Position numbers and translations under genes: made by a program
Assembly (NCBI GenBank): GCA_020637235.1
Contig: JACJWG010000028.1
Coordinates: forward strand, 1 to 19,816
Reading direction: 5' to 3'
Source: Acidimicrobiaceae bacterium
GTDB taxonomy: Bacteria > Actinomycetota > Acidimicrobiia > Acidimicrobiales > Ilumatobacteraceae
DNA length: 19,816 nt
Shown here: positions 7,201-14,380 of the stretch, piece by piece
Position numbering within the stretch: the stretch's first letter is position 1
How the letters are laid out: each line of letters starts with the position of its first letter
Notes under the pieces: model-generated
Told to the model about the DNA's origin: nothing
The model's input: only the letters and a program-made list of their open reading frames with translations
Database searches by the model: none

Positions 7201-10200
7201 CACGACGTCGACGCGCTCGACCACGCCGCTCGACGCGGTGATGCGCGTGCTGCCGGCCGCACCGCTGACGGTGAAGCCCGAGCGGGTGGTCCACGCGCCG
7301 GTGAGTGCAGACGGGTTGCTCGCGTCGAACCACCACGTGAGTCCCGAGCCGAGTACGGCCGGGGTCCAGGTGGGTGTGGCGCTCACCGTGGCGGCCGGGC
7401 CGGCACCGTGGGCGTTGGATGCCGTGATCGCGAAGCTGTAGGCGACGTCGTTCACCAGGTTCGTGACGGTGCAGGAGGTGGTGGGCGCGGTGGCGGTGCA
7501 GGTCTGGGTCGACTGGCCGGTTGCGGCGGCCGTCACCGTGTACGACAGCAGGGGGGCGTGCCCGTTCAGCGCTGGCGCCGTCCACGACACCGTCACCTGC
7601 CGTGTGCCGGCGACGGCGGCGGGCGAGGTCGGTGCCGGCGGAGGGCCGGGTGTCGCCACGTTCGACGGTGCGGATTGGTCGCCGGCGCCGGCCGCGTTGT
7701 TCGCCGTCACGACGAACTGGTAGGCGGTGCCGTTGGTGAGCCCGAGCACACCGCAGCTCGTGGCGTTCGCTGCGGCAGTGCACGTCGCGCCGCCGGGGAC
7801 GGCAGTCACGGTGTACCCGGTGATCGCCGAACCGCCGTCCCACACCGGCGCCGTCCACGACACCAGTGCGCCGTTGTTCGCAGCGAGCGCCGACACCGCG
7901 GTCGGGGCCGCCGGCGTGATCGTGATCTGCCACTTGCGTGCGAGGTACTCCTGCACGGTGCGGCGCTCGGTCGACGACAGCGCACGCGAGAACACCAACA
8001 CCTCGCGGTACTTGCCGTCGCCGAGCCGCCCGCTCGGCACGTCGTCGGCGCCGATCCTGATCCGGAGCGACGACGCGACGCGGGTCTGGCCGGTGTGGGT
8101 GAGCGTGCCGGCGAGCCGGCCGTCGAGCGACGTGGACGCGACGACGGGGTTCGAGCCGGCCTGCACGTGGTCGTAGATGCGCGGCGTGGTGATCGGGTTC
8201 GGCACCACGTCGGTGGAGGAGAGGTAGTTGCCGGCGCTGTTGACGGTGAACGAACCGACCGTCGCGCCGCCGGGCCAGGGGTGGATGATCGCCCCGTTGG
8301 CGCTGCGCGCGGCGAACAACCAGCCGTAGGTGTTCCACGTCGTGGTGTCGCTCTGCGCGACGACGAACACGCTGAGGTCGGGACCGGCCGCGACGTTCAC
8401 GTCGTAGGAGCCGTTCGCGTCGAAGTCGACCGCCGGCATGCCGGGCACGAACGTACCGGCCATCGAGCTCGTCGGTTGGACGGCGTCGTGGTTGCCCCCG
8501 CTCTTGTCCTCCCACCGCGTCAACACGTTCGATGCAGCCGTGCACGACGAGCCCGAGCTGCACTGCTCGCCGGCGCCCTCCGCGGTGCCGTCGCCGTCGA
8601 CGTCGCTGGCGTCGAGCCACAGCTGGGCGCCGGTGCCGACGAGGAGTGCCGGGCGCGGGGTCACGGTGGTCGTGGTGGGTGCGCTGGTGCCGTTGGCGTT
8701 GCTCGACGTGACCGCGACGGCGTAGGTGACGCCGTTCACGAGACCGGTGATGCTGCACGAGGTGGCGGACGCGCCACCGGTGCAGGTGCGCGTGGGGTGG
8801 CCGCTGGCGGTGAGGGTGACGGTGTACCCGGTGGCGGCCGGCCCTCCGCCCGAGGTGCCCGGTGTCCAGGCGACCGTTGCGGTGGTGTCACCGGCGGCGG
8901 CCGTGACGGTGGCGGGCGGCGGCGAGATGCCGGACACGGTGAGCGACCGCGTGAACGTCGTCGACGCGCCGGTGGCGTCGACGGCGAGGAAGGCGACCTG
9001 CGCGGTGCCGTCGGTGGTGGGTGTGCCGCTGATGTCGCCGGTGGTCGACATCGACAGCCCGGCGGGCAACCCGGTCGCGGTCAGCGTGTACGGCGCGGTG
9101 CCGCCCGACACTGCGGGTGCGTCGGCGTCGTAGGGCTCGGCCACGAAGGCGGTCGGCAGGGTGGTGTTCGCCACCGTGAGCGAGGGGATCGGCAGACCGA
9201 GTCGGGTGGGCCCGGTGCCGGCGACCGTCATCGATTCGGCGACGACGGCGCCGAGCCGCACCCCCGAGGTGGACGTGACCACCACCGTCGCATCCGGCGC
9301 GTACACCACGCCGGCGAACTCGTCGATCGACGTGCCGTTGACGATCGTCACGGGTTGGATGCCGGCCGTCCACAGCACCACGCCGGCGAGGTCGCCGGTG
9401 GTGGGAGGCGACAACATGATCGTGGCGGTGCCGTCGACGGTGACCGCGCCGTCGGCCACGTACCAGACGACGCCCGAGCCGCTCACCGTGGCACCGGCGG
9501 CGACGGTGACGCCGTTGCAGAACACGTGCCGGCCGGGCTGGAACACGACGTTGCCGGTGACGGCGACGGGCAGCGGATAGCGGGTGACGGCGTCCGGTCC
9601 GGTGCTCGACCCGATCGTGGGATTGGCACCCGTGGCACCAGTGCACGATGCCGGCGGTTCGAGAGTGGCCATCGGATCGTTCACGTGGTCGAACAACGAC
9701 AGCGTGCCGGCGGTGCGCAGGTTGGTGAGATCGCCCGTGAGCGGTGATGCACCACACCCGCGGTCGATAGCGGCGTCGCCGATCACGTGCACGTCGCCCG
9801 TTCCCGTGGTGCTGAGCGCCGGGCACGTCACCGGGCCGGTCAGCACCAGCGGCACCTGCGCGGCGTTCACTGCGGTCGGTGCGAGTTGCGACTCGGCGCG
9901 CAGGCTGGCCGTGAGGGTGACGTCGAACGGCTGCGCGGCATCGCCGCCCTGCAGTTGCAGGCTCACTTCTTCGGGCAACCCGGTGCACGCGAGGAAGGGG
10001 CTGCAGCTCACGTCGACCGCGGTGACCGCGCGGGCGAGCACGGCGGTGGTGTCACCGTCCGGCGTGCACGCCTTGCGGCTGAAGGTGCCGTCCGGCGCGA
10101 CGGCGTAGGTGACGACCACCTTGTCGGCGGTGGTGGTGCCACGATCCATCCAGGCGAATCGCACCGCGAGCGTGCCCGGTTGCACGCAGTCGGCCCACCC

Positions 10201-10542
10201 GGCGGCGTCTCCGACGGTGGACACGCCGAGGTCGAGATCGAGGGTGGCGGTGTCGGGATCGATGCCGCCGGCAGCCTGGGCGTCGGCGGTGAGGAACGTC
10301 GCGATGAGCTGGGTGTCGACCGAACTCGCCACCGTGGAGGTGGTGTTGTCGGCGGCGTTGAGCGAGGTCATCAGCGTCGCCACCAGGACGGCGCCCACGA
10401 TCGAACTGAGCACCACCGCCATCAGGATCTCGACGAGGGTGATGCCTCGGTCGGTGCCGGCGGTGCGGCGGCGCGAGGGGACCCGACGGAGCCGCACCGG
10501 CGTGATGTCGGCGCTTCGAGCGTGAGCGGGGGGATGGGTCAT
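4201..10542 (-). CDS. Giant prepilin-like surface protein: pseudopilin N-terminus, Ig/FnIII/LamG-like modules, C-terminal propeller
   Basis: 2113 residues; I do not know a named homologue of this architecture. Approximate domain order: 1-33 basic leader ending in Gly33; 34-58 prepilin helix (ITLVEILMAVV, Glu at +5); 59-195 PilW/GspJ-like part with four Cys; 200-445 beta-rich, helix-like repeats; 452-536 putative Ig (He_PIG-like, 'GLPAGLSMSTTGDISGTPT'); FnIII at 541-630, 877-962, 964-1055, 1417-1507 and 1744-1827; concanavalin/LamG-like domains at 634-870, 1057-1414 and 1511-1740; 1831-2113 seven-bladed propeller. The ATG at 10542 is chosen because it gives a normal prepilin leader; upstream in-frame starts add low-quality sequence. 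Expected location: the membrane, then the cell surface after prepilin peptidase cleavage. Role inferred: adhesin or glycan-binding pilus component. No other pilus gene is in the window. The 3' end overlaps ridA by 11 bases. Confidence 0.9.
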   Translation of the reverse strand: MTHPPAHARSADITPVRLRRVPSRRRTAGTDRGITLVEILMAVVLSSIVGAVLVATLMTSLNAADNTTSTVASSVDTQLIATFLTADAQAAGGIDPDTATLDLDLGVSTVGDAAGWADCVQPGTLAVRFAWMDRGTTTADKVVVTYAVAPDGTFSRKACTPDGDTTAVLARAVTAVDVSCSPFLACTGLPEEVSLQLQGGDAAQPFDVTLTASLRAESQLAPTAVNAAQVPLVLTGPVTCPALSTTGTGDVHVIGDAAIDRGCGASPLTGDLTNLRTAGTLSLFDHVNDPMATLEPPASCTGATGANPTIGSSTGPDAVTRYPLPVAVTGNVVFQPGRHVFCNGVTVAAGATVSGSGVVWYVADGAVTVDGTATIMLSPPTTGDLAGVVLWTAGIQPVTIVNGTSIDEFAGVVYAPDATVVVTSTSGVRLGAVVAESMTVAGTGPTRLGLPIPSLTVANTTLPTAFVAEPYDADAPAVSGGTAPYTLTATGLPAGLSMSTTGDISGTPTTDGTAQVAFLAVDATGASTTFTRSLTVSGISPPPATVTAAAGDTTATVAWTPGTSGGGPAATGYTVTLTASGHPTRTCTGGASATSCSITGLVNGVTYAVAVTSSNANGTSAPTTTTVTPRPALLVGTGAQLWLDASDVDGDGTAEGAGEQCSSGSSCTAASNVLTRWEDKSGGNHDAVQPTSSMAGTFVPGMPAVDFDANGSYDVNVAAGPDLSVFVVAQSDTTTWNTYGWLFAARSANGAIIHPWPGGATVGSFTVNSAGNYLSSTDVVPNPITTPRIYDHVQAGSNPVVASTSLDGRLAGTLTHTGQTRVASSLRIRIGADDVPSGRLGDGKYREVLVFSRALSSTERRTVQEYLARKWQITITPAAPTAVSALAANNGALVSWTAPVWDGGSAITGYTVTAVPGGATCTAAANATSCGVLGLTNGTAYQFVVTANNAAGAGDQSAPSNVATPGPPPAPTSPAAVAGTRQVTVSWTAPALNGHAPLLSYTVTAAATGQSTQTCTATAPTTSCTVTNLVNDVAYSFAITASNAHGAGPAATVSATPTWTPAVLGSGLTWWFDASNPSALTGAWTTRSGFTVSGAAGSTRITASSGVVERVDVVSGGTGYTSSPNLTFAGGGGTGAVAGGLAVNGGSVSLPNLWQRGSGYTSEPTVTPSGGGGTGAVLRARIMVPVTVGATIRINGATYTVTDRDGLTLTISPALASAAAGASIDEWKVSNWDNLAPNALPDARQATVAQRPSLGTMSGRPAVAFSGIDEFLAILQSGDAPFDKGANWTVLVAYQAERQVSWGAVGQEWNAINTRVVASAGPGVVDWMSSQNVEIDVTEGVDSVNGGPVRVGVDHGDGTDSFHWTRMNIGGLAEESRSSGWDFGGTIGEVIVVNGGLDSLAVADATAYLATKWSQPAVVPSAPINLTAAPSDGSAVVQWRAANQYLSAITGYTVTATATGQTTRTCTSAGTSCTLTGLANGAPYTVTVTATNATGTGPASVPITLITRPAILVSTNSRVWLDSADIDGDGRVEGVAGETGSTAGSVSTWTDKSGRNNHTSAPSGQAPTASAQTMNGLPVITFNGTTILQGTPAANPYGITGDRTMFVVTRRRSGTPTRIIDRVPADTPLFGITAYNLGEVRADDGTQYQYTAGSTATSVAGTTYVLSGHRAGSELVLWSNARSIATSSITGTQTQRALTIGRHATQTSTSDHDVAEVVLFDRALTATERRQVEQYLRLKWGVALAPAAPANAAATQTREVVTVTWTAPADDGGSPVTGYTVTAAPGGAVCTSTTTSCAFTGLTPGTSYTFTVTATNAVGTGPASTASTAITKNQIVGAVATPTPYNTWFDGTHMWAANDGGTVSRIDPATGTTLATITVGLGPTSFAQSGTTLWVSNFYAGTVSRINMSTNAVTATLNLGGSPYGMVANGTDLWVANMNLGQIQRVNTSTLQVTQTINAGSASEMTMAFGSIWVSRNTTSPGRVMRIDPSTGNVLQTISVGNKPYNMVSDGTYLWVANYGSGTLSKINPSNNTVVSTVSVGASYSPYDVILANGKLWVSLPLNDAVVSVNPGTGAVGTIIPLGDEPTGLTHHPATNRIWVSNLYLDWIYLINA
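4204..5050 (-). other. C-terminal seven-bladed beta-propeller of the giant protein
   Basis: Seven repeats of about 40 residues each centre on a Trp motif: MWAANDGGTVSRI, LWVSNFYAGTVSRI, LWVANMNLGQIQRV, IWVSRNTTSPGRVMRI, LWVANYGSGTLSKI, LWVSLPLNDAVVSV and IWVSNLYLDWIYLI. Between them run 'DP.TG....I.VG..P' linkers. This matches the YVTN/Vgb-like class of seven-bladed propellers. The last repeat ends exactly at the C-terminus, as expected for a closed ring. A binding or scaffolding role is inferred; I cannot assign lyase activity. Confidence 0.8.
5060..8930 (-). repeat. Repeated FnIII / LamG-like module block inside the giant gene
   Basis: Five FnIII domains share the pattern 'P-x-x-P..V.W(T/R)AP....(S/P)..(T)GYTVTA', then a Cys pair, then 'GL.NG..Y.F.VTA.NA.G.G'. 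The Cys pairs are encoded near 8750-8790, 7748-7790, 7470-7507, 6120-6152 and 5150-5184. The lectin-like domains open with 'W(L/F)DAS'-type motifs and, in copies 1 and 3, close with 'RALS/T.TERR.V.(E/Q)YL..KW' (about 7930-7990 and 5320-5380). Copies 1 and 3 also carry an EF-hand-like D-x-D-G-D-G-x-x-E-G loop (about 8577-8620 and 5945-5985). Copy 2 lacks the loop and has an insert with two 'GYTS.P.(L/V)T..GGGGTGA' repeats. Confidence 0.8.
10369..10542 (-). other. Type IV prepilin leader and N-terminal helix of the giant protein
   Basis: Residues 1-33 are rich in Arg and end in 'TDRG'; residues 34-44 are ITLVEILMAVV, followed by an unbroken hydrophobic run to about residue 58. Gly at -1 and Glu at +5 are the two hallmarks of prepilin peptidase (PilD/GspO) substrates. 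The Gly33 codon is at 10446-10444. The helix would anchor the protein in the membrane and could insert into a pilus or pseudopilus. Confidence 0.85.
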
Positions 10543-10696
10543 GTGGCGCTGCGACGTCGCGAGGTCACCCCCTGACTGTCGGCCCGCGGCCCCGTCGTGC
10601 CACCAGGTGGCGTTCGTTCCCGCTTCCGGCGCGTTTGGTCGCGCGGGCACGGATGTGACGCGGCAGTGACCAGACGCGGTCGGGTGGGTGGGGCTC
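10543..10696. other. Intergenic gap before the giant gene
   Basis: 154 bases between the giant gene's start and the stop of the FAD oxidoreductase gene, both on the minus strand. It should hold the promoter of the giant gene, but I see no convincing -35/-10 pair, ribosome site or hairpin in it. Confidence 0.5.
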
Positions 10697-12274
10697 CTAC
10701 CGGCGACGGCCGAGGCGTAGGCGATCGTGCGCGAGCGCGGCGCGGGCCGCGTTGGCGCCACACGCGCCGTGCACACCACCGCCGGGGTGCGCCGAGGCCG
10801 AGGCGAGGTACAAGCCGGGGATGCCGGTCTCGGCCCTGCCCCAGCCAGCGAACGGGCGGAACACCAGCTGCTGGTGGAGCTGTGCGGTCCCGCCGCTGAT
10901 GTCGCCGCCGACGAGGTTCTCGTTGCGCGATTCGAGGTCGGCCGGCGCCATCACGTGCCGAGCGATGATCGACGAGCGAAAGCCGGGCGCGAGCCGTTCG
11001 ATCCGCTCCTCCATCCGGTGGGCGAAGCGCTGCCGCTGTGCGTCGTCCCATCGTCCGTCCAGACCGTCGGGCCCGGCATCGCCACGCACCTCCTGCGGCA
11101 CGTGGGTGTAGGCCCACAGCGACTCGGTGCCCGCCGGTGAGCGCGTCGGGTCGGCGGTCGTCATCTGTCCGGCCACCAGGAACGGGCGATCGGGGATGCG
11201 ACCCATCGCCAATTGTGCGGCGGTCATCGTGAGCTCGTCCAGGCTGTCGGCGACGTGCACCGTCCCGGCGCCGTGCACGGTGGGGTCCCGCCACGGCACC
11301 GGAGCCTGCAGTGCCCAGTCCACCTTGAACGTGCCGGACGAGCGCTGGAACGTCCGGAGCCGCCCTGCGACCGCCGGGTCGATCGAGTCGGCGCCGACCA
11401 GCTCGAGGAACAGGGTGCGGGCATCGCAGTCGGCGAGCACGGCGCGCGTCGCGTCGTACTGCACACCGTCGGCCGTGCGCACCCCGACCGCCGCGCCACC
11501 GCGACGGATGACGTGGTCGACGCGACTCGACGTCACGAAGCGCACGCCGAGCGATTCGGCCCGGCGGACGAGCGCGTCGGCGAGCGAGCCGGCACCGCCC
11601 ACCGGAACCGGGAAGCCGTGTTGCTGGCCCAGCCCCACGAGCAGCCAGCCGAACAGGGTGCTGCCTGCGGTCTCCGGCGTGAGATCGGCATGGAGCGCGT
11701 TGCCGGCGAACAGCAGGCGCGCGCTCTCGCCGTCGAATCGCTCCTCGACGAAGCGACGCAGCGGGACCAGGGCGAGCCGGGCCAGGTCGAGCGTGCCGCG
11801 CACCCGGGTGCGGGCGACCAGCCTCGCCGCAGGCGTGAGCGGCGGGAACGGGCGCAGGATGCAGTCGAGGAACGGATCGGCCACCCGGCGCCAGTGCTCG
11901 ACGACCTCGGTGTAGGCCCGTCCGTCGCCCCGGGCGTCGACGTCGAGCGCAGCCGCGGTCGAGGCGGCATCGCGGTGCATCACGGCCGCAGGTCCGTCGG
12001 GCCGCGGGTGCGCGACCACCGCGGGGGCGTGTGCCCACCGCAGTCCGTGGCGTTCGAGGCGGAGGGCGGTGAGCGCCGGCGATGCCGCGGCTAGTGGGTA
12101 GAACGCGCTGAACACGTCGTTGCGGAATCCGGGGGCCGTCAGCTCGGCCGTCTGCACCGCCCCGCCCAGTGTGGGGGCGGCCTCGATCACGACGACCGAC
12201 CATCCGGCATCGGCCAACACGTTCGCCGCGACGAGTCCGTTCGGTCCGCTGCCGATGACGATCGCGTCGGTCAT
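10697..12274 (-). CDS. FAD-dependent oxidoreductase of the phytoene desaturase (CrtI/PYROXD2-like) family
   Basis: 525 residues. The N-terminal dinucleotide fold is MTDAIVIGSGPNGLVAANVL with G8-x-G10-x-x-G13 and Glu31 ending the second strand, the standard FAD-binding arrangement. The C-terminus has the family signature 'GLYLASASAHPGGGVHGACG', the second FAD contact. The middle ('VPVGGAGSLADALVRRAESLG', split here: VPVGGAGSLADAL then VRRAESLG) is also typical. There is no carotenoid gene nearby, so this is more likely one of the broad PYROXD2-type oxidoreductases than a carotenoid desaturase. The start at 12274 is set by the Rossmann motif. It lies 67 bases downstream of the LysR gene on the same strand and may be cotranscribed with it; substrate unknown. 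Confidence 0.92.
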   Translation of the reverse strand: MTDAIVIGSGPNGLVAANVLADAGWSVVVIEAAPTLGGAVQTAELTAPGFRNDVFSAFYPLAAASPALTALRLERHGLRWAHAPAVVAHPRPDGPAAVMHRDAASTAAALDVDARGDGRAYTEVVEHWRRVADPFLDCILRPFPPLTPAARLVARTRVRGTLDLARLALVPLRRFVEERFDGESARLLFAGNALHADLTPETAGSTLFGWLLVGLGQQHGFPVPVGGAGSLADALVRRAESLGVRFVTSSRVDHVIRRGGAAVGVRTADGVQYDATRAVLADCDARTLFLELVGADSIDPAVAGRLRTFQRSSGTFKVDWALQAPVPWRDPTVHGAGTVHVADSLDELTMTAAQLAMGRIPDRPFLVAGQMTTADPTRSPAGTESLWAYTHVPQEVRGDAGPDGLDGRWDDAQRQRFAHRMEERIERLAPGFRSSIIARHVMAPADLESRNENLVGGDISGGTAQLHQQLVFRPFAGWGRAETGIPGLYLASASAHPGGGVHGACGANAARAALAHDRLRLGRRR

Positions 12275-12341
12275 GGGTGCCCCCGGTACCCGACACGGTG
12301 CCGCCGGAGACATCGGGCCGCCCGCACGGGGCAGTGTGGCA

Positions 12342-13250
12342 TCACCGGCCCGTCCGGTCGCCGATGGTCGGCGCCGTGTTCCGCATCGACGACAGCAGCC
12401 CGGCGAGCAGCGGTGAGCGGTCGTCGTCGCGGTACACGCCGCAGAGGTCGACGGTGGGGGGCGGGGTGTCGTACAGCGGGCGGTACACGACGCCCGGCAG
12501 GTGCAGGTTCGTGGCCGACCGGGGCACGAACCCGAGGCCGCCGCCGGTGGCGACCAGTGCGATGCCGTGCACCACGTCGGCCACTTCGGCGACGACGGTC
12601 GGGGTGAAGCCGGCCGCCAGGCACATCTCCCGGGCGCGGTCGATGAAGTTGGGGCGCAGACCGGTGGGGAACAGCACCAGCGGGACACCCTCCAGTTCGG
12701 CGACCGCGATCGCCGTGCGCGCCGCCAGCGGGTGATCGCTCGGCGCCGCCACGAACAGCGGCTCGCTCAGCAACACCTCCGAGACGACGCCGGGCGTCGG
12801 TTGCACCAAACGGTTGAACGCGAGGCTGATCCGTCGTTGCGCGAGCGCGTCGAGCTGCTCTTCCTTGGTCATGTTGTGCAACACGATCCGCACGTCGGGA
12901 TGGTCGCGGCGATAGGCGCGCAGCAGCTGCGGGATCGCTCCGAAGATGCCGGTGCCGAACACCGCGACGTCGATCCGACCGGTCTCCCCGCGGCCGGCGC
13001 GCTGGACGCGCTCCGTGGCCTGATCGGCGAGCTCGAGCACGTGCCGGGCATCGGTCAGGAACACCCGTCCGGCGTCGGTGAGCTCCATGCCGCGAGAGGT
13101 GCGATCGAACAAGGTGGTGCCGAGCTCGTGCTCCAGCTGATGGATCTGGCGTGTGAGCGGCGGCTGCGAGATGTGCAGGCGGTGGGCCGCCCGTCCGAGG
13201 TGTTGTTCCTCGGCGACGGCCACGAAGTAGCGCAGGTGTCGCAGCTCCAT
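12342..13250 (-). CDS. LysR-family transcriptional regulator (CatR/BenM-like)
   Basis: 302 residues. Residues 1-60 form the winged helix-turn-helix: MELRHLRYFVAVAEEQHLG, then RAAHRLHISQPPLTRQI, then a wing ending in 'LFDRTSRGMELTDAG'. The 'ELRHLRYF' start, 'SQPPLTRQI' recognition helix and 'R(G)MELT' wing are those of the CatR/CatM/BenM/ClcR group. Residues about 92-290 form the periplasmic-binding-like effector domain. The gene is divergent from an extradiol dioxygenase operon; the 191-base gap contains an ATAC-N7-GTAT palindrome. I infer that it senses an aromatic compound or ring-cleavage product and activates that operon while repressing itself, as is usual for the group. The inducer is not determinable. 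Confidence 0.95.
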   Translation of the reverse strand: MELRHLRYFVAVAEEQHLGRAAHRLHISQPPLTRQIHQLEHELGTTLFDRTSRGMELTDAGRVFLTDARHVLELADQATERVQRAGRGETGRIDVAVFGTGIFGAIPQLLRAYRRDHPDVRIVLHNMTKEEQLDALAQRRISLAFNRLVQPTPGVVSEVLLSEPLFVAAPSDHPLAARTAIAVAELEGVPLVLFPTGLRPNFIDRAREMCLAAGFTPTVVAEVADVVHGIALVATGGGLGFVPRSATNLHLPGVVYRPLYDTPPPTVDLCGVYRDDDRSPLLAGLLSSMRNTAPTIGDRTGR

Positions 13251-13292
13251 CGGCAGAGTCTGACCCAGGACGGGACGAAAGGCCCGGTCGGC

Positions 13293-13307
13293 ATACCTCG
13301 CGGGTAT
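13293..13307. promoter_or_regulatory. LysR recognition site, ATAC-N7-GTAT
   Basis: The site reads ATAC CTCGCGG GTAT. It is a T-N11-A element and an exact match to the ATAC-N7-GTAT class bound by CatM, BenM and relatives. It is centred 50 bases from the LysR start and about 142 bases before the dioxygenase start, in their shared divergent gap. It would be the high-affinity recognition site. Confidence 0.75.
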
Positions 13308-13314
13308 CGCGCCA

Positions 13315-13334
13315 CGTCACAAGCAGTATTGGAC
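13315..13334 (+). promoter_or_regulatory. Second LysR half-site and candidate -35 of the dioxygenase operon
   Basis: 13315-13329 reads CGTC-N7-GTAT, so only the right half matches. It lies 22 bases from the first site, about two helical turns, which is the usual spacing of the weaker activation site in CatM/BenM-type promoters. Its last base begins TTGGAC (13329-13334), a possible -35 element; a -10 candidate CACGAT (13354-13359) is weak. The overlap of site 2 with -35 fits an inducer-dependent activation model. Confidence 0.45.
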
Positions 13335-13441
13335 CCGCTCGGCGCGCTGGACGCACGATCACGTTCACGGGGGATCGACGAGCCGGCACACGGGTGCCGG
13401 CGTGGCGTCACCGCTCCCGCCGACCGAGAGAGGTGAAACTC

Positions 13442-14377
13442 ATGGCATTGAACGGTGTGCTCCGGCCCGGCCACATCCAGCTCCGCATGCTGGATCTCGA
13501 GGAGGGCGTCGCGTTCTATCGCGACGTGCTCGGCCTCGAGGAGACCGGCCGCGACGACCAGGGTCGGGTCTACCTGAAGACGTGGGACGAACGCGACCAT
13601 CACAGCGTGATCCTCCGCGAAGCCGACGAGTCGGGCATGGACTTCATCGGGTACAAGGTCTCGAGCGAGGCGGTGCTCGACCAGCTCGAGAAGGCCGTGC
13701 AGGAGTGGGGCCTCGAGACGCGTCGACTGCCGGCCGGCGAGCTGATGGAGACCGGCGAGCGCGTGCGCTTCACGATCCCCACCGGTCACCAGTTCGAGCT
13801 CTTCGCCACCAAGACACTCGTCGGCAACTCCGTCGGCCAGTCGAACCCCAAGCCGTGGCATCCCGACGCCGATCGTGGGATCGCTCCGCTGCGCTTCGAT
13901 CACGCCCTGCTGTACGGGCCCAACGTCAACGACGTGCTCGACCTGTTCACCAACGTGCTCGGCTTCTGGCTCACCGAGTACGTCACGCTGCCCGACACCG
14001 ACGTCAAGGGCGCCCTGTGGTTGTCGTGTTCGAACAAGGCCCACGACATCGCCTTCGTCGAGCACCCGAACCCCGATCGGTTCCATCACGCCGCGTTCCT
14101 GCTCGAGTCGTGGGAGAAGGTGCTCCGCGCCGCGCAGATCATGGCGGTGAACGACGTGCCGGTCGACATGGGGCCCACGCAACACGGCATCACCCGCGGC
14201 GGCACGATCTACGCATGGGACCCGTCGGGCAACCGGTTCGAGACCTTCCAGGGCGGCACCGCGCCGTACCCCGACTGGGGTCCGGTCGCGTGGACGTGGG
14301 ACGGCCTCGGCGAAGGTGGCGGCCTCGACGTGTCGAAGCGCATCCTGCACGAGTCGTTCCTCACGGTGGTGACCTGA
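13442..14377 (+). CDS. Extradiol ring-cleavage dioxygenase, catechol 2,3-dioxygenase type
   Basis: 311 residues, close to XylE/NahH (307). It has two tandem VOC modules; the C-terminal one holds the Fe(II) site. Aligning by eye with XylE, the metal ligands are His154, His216 and Glu267, and the catalytic residues His201, His248 and Tyr257, all present with a constant 1-2 residue offset. Key contexts are 'LRFDHALL', 'KAHDIAF', 'RFHHAAFLLESWE', 'GPTQHGITRGGTIY' and 'DPSGNRFETFQGG'. It opens catechol-like rings next to the diol (meta cleavage). A ribosome site (AGAGAGGTG, 13428-13436) precedes the ATG. It is the first gene of a three-gene operon with an SDR 3 bases downstream and a tautomerase, under the divergent LysR gene. 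The exact catechol is not known. Confidence 0.95.
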   Translation: MALNGVLRPGHIQLRMLDLEEGVAFYRDVLGLEETGRDDQGRVYLKTWDERDHHSVILREADESGMDFIGYKVSSEAVLDQLEKAVQEWGLETRRLPAGELMETGERVRFTIPTGHQFELFATKTLVGNSVGQSNPKPWHPDADRGIAPLRFDHALLYGPNVNDVLDLFTNVLGFWLTEYVTLPDTDVKGALWLSCSNKAHDIAFVEHPNPDRFHHAAFLLESWEKVLRAAQIMAVNDVPVDMGPTQHGITRGGTIYAWDPSGNRFETFQGGTAPYPDWGPVAWTWDGLGEGGGLDVSKRILHESFLTVVT

Positions 14378-14380
14378 CGC

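Noticed and set aside
5627..8758. Second long minus-strand frame (over 1000 codons) inside the giant gene
   Set aside because: Arg/His/Pro-rich translation without motifs; an out-of-frame shadow of the giant gene.
5407..9747. Plus-strand open frame of over 1400 codons opposite the giant gene
   Set aside because: Its translation is Arg/Gly/Asp/His-rich low-complexity with no domain, while the minus frame gives coherent FnIII, lectin-like and propeller domains. It is a GC-driven antisense shadow.
10543..10779. Start of the giant gene further upstream at 10779
   Set aside because: The extension overlaps the end of the FAD oxidoreductase gene and puts more than 100 residues before the prepilin cleavage site; normal leaders are far shorter.
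12501..13436. Plus-strand open frame opposite the LysR gene ending just before the dioxygenase
   Set aside because: Low-complexity translation; the LysR frame on the other strand is unambiguous and the region 13251-13441 reads as a promoter gap.
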